Positions 7,310-11,838 of a stretch of 11,838 nt of DNA are shown here, in pieces. Source of the stretch: JBIOWF01 sp044868295. Its GTDB lineage: Bacteria; Actinomycetota; Actinomycetes; Streptosporangiales; Streptosporangiaceae. A model generated the notes under the pieces. It had not been told where the DNA came from. It did not search any database and worked only from the letters and a program-made list of their open reading frames with translations. The stretch covers positions 1 through 11,838 of the forward strand of contig JBIOWF010000243.1 of the NCBI GenBank assembly GCA_044868295.1, read 5' to 3'. The first letter of the stretch is position 1. Each line of letters starts with the position of its first letter. The translations under genes and the position numbers were made by a program.

Positions 7310-8374
7310 GTGGATCCCGTCGCGGCGACGCCCGTTCCCGGTGACCTGGAGATCGACGTCTTCCTCTCCGGCCTGCTTTTCTTCGACATCGTCTTCACCG
7401 GGCTGGAGAAGCCGCCCACCCTGGGCGTCGAGGTGTGGACGCGGGACATGGGCTCCGGTCCTGGAGGCATCGCCAACTTCGCCGTCGCATTGCGGCGCCT
7501 CGGCCTGCGTACGTCGCTGGCCGCCGCCTTCGGCCAGGACGTGTACGGCGACCTCTGCTGGGAGGTCCTGCAGACCCAGGAGGGTGTGGACCTGTCGCGG
7601 TCCGGCCGGTTCGCGGACTGGCGCACCCCCGTCACTGTTTCACTGGCGTACGGGGACGACCGGGCGCTGGTCACCCACGGCAGCCCGCCGCCCGTCCCGC
7701 AGGACGTGCTGGTCGGCAGCCCGCCGCGCAGCCGCGCCGCGGCGGTGCACATCGGCGATGACAGCCACGGCTGGATCGAGCAGGCGCACGACCAGGGCGC
7801 CCTGGTGTTCGGCGATCTCGGGTGGGACCCGTCCGAGGCGTGGAACCCCGACGTGCTCGACCAGCTGGCGCACTGCCACGCGTTCCTGCCCAACGCCGTC
7901 GAGGCGATGCACTACACCCGCACGACGTCACCCCGGGCCGCGATGGGCCGACTGGCGGAGCTGGTGCCGGTCGTCGTCGTCACCTGCGGCGGCGACGGCG
8001 CGTTGGCCGTCGACGCGACCACCGGCGAGTCCGCGTCGGTCCGCGGCCTGCGGGTCGACGCGCTCGACACGACCGGGGCGGGCGACGTGTTCGCCGCCGG
8101 TTTCATAGCGGCCACTCTCGGGGGATGGCCGCTGGCGGAGCGGCTCAGGTTCGCCAACCTGACGGCCGCCCTTTCCGTACAGCGGCCGGGAGGGGCTGCC
8201 GCCGCCCCCGGCTGGGCGGACATCGCCAAGTGGTGGCGAGCGACCGGATCCGGGCTGAACGATCTCGGCCCGCGGCGCGAATACGCCTTCCTTGAGCACT
8301 TCCTGGAGCCGTTTCCGGAGCCGTTTCCGGAGCAGGTCATCCCGCCAGACCCCGCCACACCCGACGGCCCCTGA
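7310..8374 (+). CDS. PfkB-family carbohydrate kinase
   Basis: This 354-residue protein is a ribokinase-like (PfkB) sugar kinase that transfers phosphate from ATP to a sugar alcohol in the cytoplasm. The first family signature region is GSGPGGIANFAVALRRLG (48-65). The second is DTTGAGDVFAAGF (253-265), containing the anion hole and catalytic base D259. The GTG at 7310 is preceded by GAGAGG (7296-7301) at 8 bases. The gene diverges from deoR across 131 bases, so it probably shares that regulator and would phosphorylate a sugar released by the hydrolases. The substrate cannot be told from sequence. The C-terminal ~30 residues extend past the normal kinase fold and contain EPFPEPFPE, encoded by a 12-base tandem duplication. 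No catalytic residue is missing. Confidence 0.9.
   Translation: MDPVAATPVPGDLEIDVFLSGLLFFDIVFTGLEKPPTLGVEVWTRDMGSGPGGIANFAVALRRLGLRTSLAAAFGQDVYGDLCWEVLQTQEGVDLSRSGRFADWRTPVTVSLAYGDDRALVTHGSPPPVPQDVLVGSPPRSRAAAVHIGDDSHGWIEQAHDQGALVFGDLGWDPSEAWNPDVLDQLAHCHAFLPNAVEAMHYTRTTSPRAAMGRLAELVPVVVVTCGGDGALAVDATTGESASVRGLRVDALDTTGAGDVFAAGFIAATLGGWPLAERLRFANLTAALSVQRPGGAAAAPGWADIAKWWRATGSGLNDLGPRREYAFLEHFLEPFPEPFPEQVIPPDPATPDGP
8305..8333 (+). repeat. 12-bp tandem duplication in the pfkB tail
   Basis: GGAGCCGTTTCC is repeated exactly at 8305-8316 and 8317-8328, and a further GGAGC follows. In frame it encodes the EPFP repeat near the kinase C-terminus and leaves the frame intact. Confidence 0.9.
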
Positions 8375-8413
8375 CCGGGCGCATGCCTCACCCCCCACTC
8401 GAAAGGAACCACC

Positions 8414-8730
8414 ATGGAACTCACCCGCAGGCGAACGGGCCGGGCGGGCTGACGGAATACCAGGCGCCGACCGGCGCCGGGCTGAGGTTCACCGGCGCGC
8501 CCACGTTCGAGTTCAGTGCCCGCCGCTGGACGAGCGAGGACCTTGACGCGGCCCGGCACACCACCGATCTGGCGGCCCGAGATCGGATCTACGTCAATCT
8601 CGATCTCGCTCAGCACGGCATCGGCAGTGCGTCGTGCGGCCCCGGCGTACTCCCAGAACACCGGCTCACCCCACGACCAGGGGCCTTTTCCCTGGTCTTC
8701 ATGCCGATCACTCGGGCGACGATCGCGTGA
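8414..8730 (+). pseudogene. Beta-galactosidase (GH2) remnant: orphan start joined to the last ~100 codons
   Basis: A well-formed translation start, GAAAGGA at 8401-8407 and ATG at 8414, lies 39 bases after pfkB, but its frame stops after 12 residues (TGA at 8450-8452). In another frame, from about 8425 to the stop at 8728-8730, the text matches the end of the LacZ-type C-terminal domain. It begins PQANG, like the family's RPQENG. It then has FEFSARRWTSEDLDAARHT and VNLDLAQHGIGSASCGPG, which correspond to the 'FSAxxYTxExLxxAxH' and 'LNLDxxQxGxGxxSCG' segments. About 900 residues, including the catalytic glutamates, are missing. I infer an internal deletion joining a gene start to this tail near 8424. 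Whether the start belonged to the same beta-galactosidase or to another lost gene cannot be told. The remaining product should be inactive. Confidence 0.78.
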
Positions 8731-8746
8731 ATTCACCGTTCGCCCG

Positions 8747-8775
8747 TTGTGCAAAGCGTTTTGGACGTCTACCTT
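8747..8775 (+). promoter_or_regulatory. Probable leaderless promoter of the amidohydrolase-lacI unit
   Basis: TTGTGC (8747-8752) and TACCTT (8770-8775) are spaced by 17 bases as -35 and -10. The GTG start at 8783 lies 7 bases after the -10, where transcription would begin. No ribosome-binding site is seen before that start, so a leaderless message fits. The -35 match is moderate. Confidence 0.45.
8749..8766. promoter_or_regulatory. Candidate LacI-family operator
   Basis: GTGCAAAGCGTTTTGGAC is an 18-bp palindrome around a central CG, with 6 of 8 base pairs symmetric per half. Its core CAAAGCGTTTTG is symmetric at 10 of 12 positions. A central CG flanked by A/T-rich half-sites is the hallmark of LacI/PurR/CcpA-type operators. 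It lies between and over the -35 and -10 of the unit that includes a lacI-family gene, so autorepression is the simple reading. Confidence 0.6.
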
Positions 8776-8782
8776 CTGGTCC

Positions 8783-10156
8783 GTGAGTAAAGGCGAAGGC
8801 GGCCGGCTGGTCATCCGTGGCTGTGACGTTCTGCGGGTCCCGCCGGAGGGTGAGTGCGAGATCCTGCGGGCGCAGGACATCACGGTGGCCGCCGGCGTCA
8901 TCGAGTCGATCCGTCCCACCGGGACAGAGTCGATCCGTCCGACCGGAGAATCCGAGACCTCTGCCGAGGTGATCGACGGACGCGGTCTGCTGGCCACGCC
9001 CGGCCTGGTCAACGCGCACACCCACAGCCCGATGGTCCTGATGCGCGGCGTGGCCGAGGACGTGTCGGTCGAGGCGTGGTTCAACGAGCGTGTCTGGCCG
9101 ATGGAGGTCAACCTGACCGCGTCGGACGTCCGGCTCGGCGCCGAGCTCGCCTGCGCCGAGATGATCAGCTCCGGCGTCACCACGTTCGCCGACCACTACT
9201 TCTTTCCCGAGCAGATAGCCGATGCCGTCGTCGCGAGCGGGCTGCGCGCCGACATCGCCCCGACCTACTTCAGCAGCCAGGGCGAGAAGGCCCTGGAGTC
9301 CACTGTGGAGTTCGCGGAGACCTGGCACGGCGCCGCCGACGGGCGGGTGACGGTTTCGATGGGTCCGCACGCGCCGTACACGGTGAACGACGCCGACCTG
9401 CGGACCCTGTCCGGCCACGCGCGGCGGCTCGGTCTGCGGGTCCACATCCACGCCTCCGAGAACATCGAGCAGACGGAGTCGAGCCTGGAGCGCCGCGGTG
9501 TCACTCCGATCCAGGTGCTGGACGAGACCGGCGTGCTCGACGCCGGAGCTCTCATCGCTCACGGCTGCGGCATCGTGGAACAGGACCTGCCATTGCTGTC
9601 CGAGCACTCCGACACCGTCGCCATTTCGTGCAGCCCCAAGGGATATCTGAAGCACGCGCTGCTGCCCCTTACGCCGGTCCGCGCGCTGATCGAGGCGGGC
9701 GTCACCGTGGCCGCCGCCACCGACGGCGCGGCGAGCAACAACAACCTCGACGTCTGGGAGTCGCTGCGCCTGATAGCGCTCACCCAGAAGCAGGCCGTAC
9801 GGGACGCGACCTGGATGACGGTCTCCGACACCCTCCGGCTGGCCATGCGGGGCGGCGCGCGCGCCGTGGGGCAGGGCGACCGGTTCGGCGCGCTGGAGCC
9901 GGGCATGCGCGCCGACATCGTGCTGATCGACCTCTCGGGCGTGCACTGCCGTCCCCTGCACGACCCACGAGCCGCGCTGGTCTACAGTGCCCGTGCCAGT
10001 GACGTGCGGACCGTCATCGTCGACGGGCGGGTCCTCATGCGCGAGGGGCGGTTGACGACCATCGACGTCCCGGCACTGCTCGGCGAGATCGACGAACGGG
10101 TGGCCCGGCTGCTCGACACCTCGCACGGGACGGCGGTGCAGCACTATGACCCATGA
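8783..10156 (+). CDS. Amidohydrolase, MtaD/SAH-deaminase-like
   Basis: This 457-residue protein belongs to the metal-dependent amidohydrolase superfamily, in the branch of 5-methylthioadenosine/S-adenosylhomocysteine deaminase and related deaminases. Motifs in order are NAHTHSP (H79, H81), GPHAPYT (H196), HIHASE (H221, H223, E226), AHG (H260) and ATDGAASNNNLD (D314). A final segment GMRADIVLIDL belongs to the beta-sandwich. The enzyme would hydrolytically deaminate an adenine- or related ring-containing compound in the cytoplasm. No methionine-salvage gene is nearby, and the partner is a LacI regulator, so the physiological substrate may differ. The GTG at 8783 is chosen because it starts a normal N-terminus and fits a leaderless promoter; upstream in-frame codons run through the GH2 remnant. 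An 8-residue near-duplication (ESIRPTG twice, 41-55) sits in the N-terminal sandwich. The stop overlaps lacI by 11 bases. Confidence 0.88.
   Translation: MSKGEGGRLVIRGCDVLRVPPEGECEILRAQDITVAAGVIESIRPTGTESIRPTGESETSAEVIDGRGLLATPGLVNAHTHSPMVLMRGVAEDVSVEAWFNERVWPMEVNLTASDVRLGAELACAEMISSGVTTFADHYFFPEQIADAVVASGLRADIAPTYFSSQGEKALESTVEFAETWHGAADGRVTVSMGPHAPYTVNDADLRTLSGHARRLGLRVHIHASENIEQTESSLERRGVTPIQVLDETGVLDAGALIAHGCGIVEQDLPLLSEHSDTVAISCSPKGYLKHALLPLTPVRALIEAGVTVAAATDGAASNNNLDVWESLRLIALTQKQAVRDATWMTVSDTLRLAMRGGARAVGQGDRFGALEPGMRADIVLIDLSGVHCRPLHDPRAALVYSARASDVRTVIVDGRVLMREGRLTTIDVPALLGEIDERVARLLDTSHGTAVQHYDP
8903..8950 (+). repeat. 24-bp imperfect tandem duplication inside the amidohydrolase
   Basis: Two adjacent 24-base units both begin GAGTCGATCCGTCC (at 8903 and 8927) and diverge at a few positions in the second half. 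They encode ESIRPTGT and ESIRPTGE. The duplication keeps the frame and lies in a surface loop of the N-terminal beta-sandwich, before the catalytic barrel. Confidence 0.85.
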
Positions 10157-11189
10157 CGCAGGGCGGCGGCCGACCGTGCGCAGGCCCGCGTCCATCAAGG
10201 ACGTCGCCGCCGAGGCAGGGGTCAGCCCGACGACCGTCTCGCACGTGCTCAGCGGCAACCGGCCGGTCAACGAGGAGACGGCCACGCGGGTCCGCACCGT
10301 GGTCAGCCGCCTCGGTTATGTGCCGGCGTCGCTCGCGCGCAGCCTGCAGGCCGGCTCGACCTCGGTGATCGGCCTGCTGATCCCCGACATCAGCAACGCG
10401 TTCTTCGCCGAGCTCGCCAAAGGTGTCGAGGACGCGGCGCACGACCTCGGCTACGGCGTGATCCTCTGCAACACGGAGTTCGACGCGGACCGGGAGGACC
10501 GGTACCTCGGCCTGATCCAGAGCCGCTTCATCGACGGCATGGTCTACGCGGCGGGGTCCCCGCCGTCCCGGCAGCGGCTCGAATCGCTGATGGGCCGGTT
10601 CCCGATCGCGCTGGCCGACGAGGAGGTCGAGGGCCTCACCGGGACCCTGCTCGCGACGGCGGACCACGAGGCGGGGGGCCGCCTGGTGGGCGAGCACCTG
10701 CGCGCGCTCGGGCACCGGCGGGCGTTGATGCTGACCGGTCCGAGCGACCTCAAGAGCAGTGTCGCGCGCGCGGCCGGTTTCGTGCGGGCCTTCCACGGCG
10801 AGGTGATCGAACACGTCGGCGACTTCAAGGAGGAATCGGGATATCGCCTGATCGAGCAGGCCCTGCGCGCGGGTGGCTTCGGCCACACGGCCGTGTTCGC
10901 CGCCAACGACCTGATGGCTTTCGGCGCCATCGCGGCCCTTCGTGACGCGGGTCTCTCCGTGCCGCGGGACGTGTCCGTGGTCGGGTTCGACGACATCAGG
11001 GCGGCTTCCCTGGCGTACCCGTCACTGACGACCGTGCACCAGCCGGCCTATGACGTGGGCCGCACCGCGACCGCCCAACTGCTCCAGTACGTGTCGCGTA
11101 GCGAGGTGCCGCCCGCGTCCCGGCACACCCTGCCCGTCGAGCTCAAAGTGCGGTCGAGTACGGCACCGCCCGTGTCCCGGCCTTCATAA
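10146..11189 (+). CDS. LacI-family transcriptional regulator
   Basis: This 347-residue protein has the usual LacI layout. The N-terminal helix-turn-helix is ASIKDVAAEAGVSPTTVSHVLSG (15-37). The hinge helix includes ASLARSL (61-67), where the leucine normally inserts into a central CG step of the operator. The periplasmic-binding-protein-like effector domain starts near STSVIGLLIPDISNAFFAELAKG (71-93) and includes AANDLMAFGAI and VSVVGFDDI. The ATG at 10146 overlaps the amidohydrolase stop by 11 bases and lacks a strong ribosome-binding site, so translation is probably coupled. It most likely represses its own operon through the palindrome at 8749-8766, and perhaps the downstream amidotransferase-like gene. 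The effector is unknown; a sugar or a nucleoside-type substrate of the amidohydrolase is plausible. Confidence 0.94.
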   Translation: MTHDAGRRPTVRRPASIKDVAAEAGVSPTTVSHVLSGNRPVNEETATRVRTVVSRLGYVPASLARSLQAGSTSVIGLLIPDISNAFFAELAKGVEDAAHDLGYGVILCNTEFDADREDRYLGLIQSRFIDGMVYAAGSPPSRQRLESLMGRFPIALADEEVEGLTGTLLATADHEAGGRLVGEHLRALGHRRALMLTGPSDLKSSVARAAGFVRAFHGEVIEHVGDFKEESGYRLIEQALRAGGFGHTAVFAANDLMAFGAIAALRDAGLSVPRDVSVVGFDDIRAASLAYPSLTTVHQPAYDVGRTATAQLLQYVSRSEVPPASRHTLPVELKVRSSTAPPVSRPS

Positions 11190-11337
11190 CGACCCCAGGC
11201 CCCCGAGCAATCCGGGGATTCCCCTGCCGTGCCCCGCCACGCCCAGTCATGCTCTTAGTCATGCCCGTTGCCAACCTATTTGCCCAGACATTTCCAGCGA
11301 TTCCAATGCCAAGGCATGCCAAGAAAGGACGATCTTT

Positions 11338-11838
11338 ATGTCGAGAGTGCTCGTTGTCGGCGAGTCCTGGTTCACGTACTCGGTGCACCAGAAGGGCTTC
11401 GACTCCTTCTACACCTCCGAATACACGGAGGGTGGCGGGGTGTTTCTCGACGCGCTGCGCTCGAAGGGCCACGAGGTGACCTATGTCCCGTCGCACGAGA
11501 TCCATCGCCGGGTCCCGGACTCGGGCGACGGATTCGCCGCGTACGACGTGGTGGTCATCAGTGACGTGGGAGCCAACAGCTTCCAGCTCTCGCCGGAGAC
11601 CTTCAACAGGTCCGTGCCGAGCCCTGACAAGTCCGAGCTCGTGCGCTCCTTCGTCGAACGCGGTGGCGGCGTGCTCATGGTCGGGGGCTACCTGACTTTC
11701 AGCGGCATCGACGCCAAGGCGCGGTGGGGCCTGTCACCGCTTGCCGCTGCCCTGCCCGTGACGATCCTCGACCGGGACGACCGGGTGGAGCTTCCGTACG
11801 GAGCCGAGCCCAAGGTCGTCGGCGATCACGCGGTGGTC
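11338..11838 (+). CDS. Glutamine-amidotransferase-like protein, PF07090 family (3' partial)
   Basis: The frame opens at ATG 11338, with GAAAGGA at 11323-11329 spaced 8 bases upstream. It stays open for 167 codons to the end of the window. It begins MSRVLVVGESWFTYSVHQKG and continues with YTEGGGVFLDALRSKGHEVTYVPSHE, YDVVVISDVGANSF, FVERGGGVLMVGGYLTFSG and DRVELPYG. This is the pattern of the class I glutamine amidotransferase-like family PF07090 (formerly DUF1355), related to ThuA. Members are cytoplasmic and poorly characterised, often found beside sugar or amidohydrolase genes. About two thirds of the usual ~250 residues are present. It lies 148 bases after lacI, so it may have its own promoter. 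Assignment is by family pattern; the enzymatic role is unknown. Confidence 0.82.
   Translation, partial: MSRVLVVGESWFTYSVHQKGFDSFYTSEYTEGGGVFLDALRSKGHEVTYVPSHEIHRRVPDSGDGFAAYDVVVISDVGANSFQLSPETFNRSVPSPDKSELVRSFVERGGGVLMVGGYLTFSGIDAKARWGLSPLAAALPVTILDRDDRVELPYGAEPKVVGDHAVV

Noticed and set aside
8675..8697. Stem-loop with 8-bp arms GACCAGGG and CCCTGGTC, terminator-like
   Set aside because: It lies inside the coding tail of the GH2 remnant, where the sequence is explained by conserved protein text, and no T-run follows it.
8516..8782. Upstream 89-codon extension of the amidohydrolase
   Set aside because: It runs out of frame through the GH2 remnant and resembles no amidohydrolase N-terminus. 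The GTG at 8783 gives a normal length and fits a promoter.
11200..11224. Overlapping CCCCG/CGGGG and GGGG/CCCC hairpins after lacI
   Set aside because: The stems are 4-5 bp and mutually exclusive, with no T-run. The position is right for a terminator but the evidence is thin.

Overview
The window is very GC-rich, with long antisense open frames opposite nearly every gene, frequent GTG starts and probable leaderless transcripts. This points to an actinomycete. The style of the proteins suggests the Streptosporangiales (for example Nonomuraea or Microbispora), but the genus is inference.

Layout. (1) Positions 1-294 hold the 3' end of a polyamine-type ABC transporter substrate-binding protein. 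(2) A 333-base gap follows. Then comes a gene of lower GC for an unrecognised protein with three membrane segments and a DUF2690-like exported domain (628-1458). (3) A minus-strand operon runs from 7178 down to 1468: a DeoR-family regulator, a GH4 glycosidase of the 6-phospho-beta-glucosidase type, a GH38 alpha-mannosidase and a GH29 alpha-L-fucosidase. The spacing is tight (4-base overlap, 44-base gap, 4-base overlap). (4) Diverging from deoR is a PfkB sugar kinase (7310-8374), followed by the remnant of a GH2 beta-galactosidase (8414-8730). (5) A second plus-strand unit carries an MtaD/SAH-deaminase-like amidohydrolase (8783-10156), an overlapping LacI-family regulator (10146-11189) and the start of a PF07090 glutamine-amidotransferase-like gene that runs off the window (11338-11838).

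How it works together. The DeoR-controlled part reads as a glycan or glycoside catabolic locus: exo-glycosidases release sugars, the GH4 enzyme cleaves a (phospho)glycoside, and the PfkB kinase phosphorylates a released sugar. The shared 131-base deoR/pfkB intergenic region holds a perfect 9-bp-arm inverted repeat. Its arms coincide with the -35 and -10 of a likely leaderless deoR promoter, as expected for autoregulation. The LacI unit has its own 18-bp LacI-type palindrome with a central CG, lying between the -35 and -10 of the amidohydrolase promoter.

Most striking observation. Three of the four neutral-sugar exo-glycosidase-type genes are broken in different ways. The GH38 gene has a single-base frameshift inside a perfect GC-only hairpin. 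The GH29 gene has lost its catalytic core. The GH2 gene keeps only a ribosome-binding site with a start codon and its last ~100 codons. The regulators, the kinase and the GH4 gene look intact. This suggests selective decay of the extracellular-sugar end of the locus, or, for GH38 alone, a sequencing error. I see no mobile element, CRISPR array, tRNA or rRNA, and no clear case for an entirely new system. The two regulatory sites and the decay pattern are the parts most worth checking.
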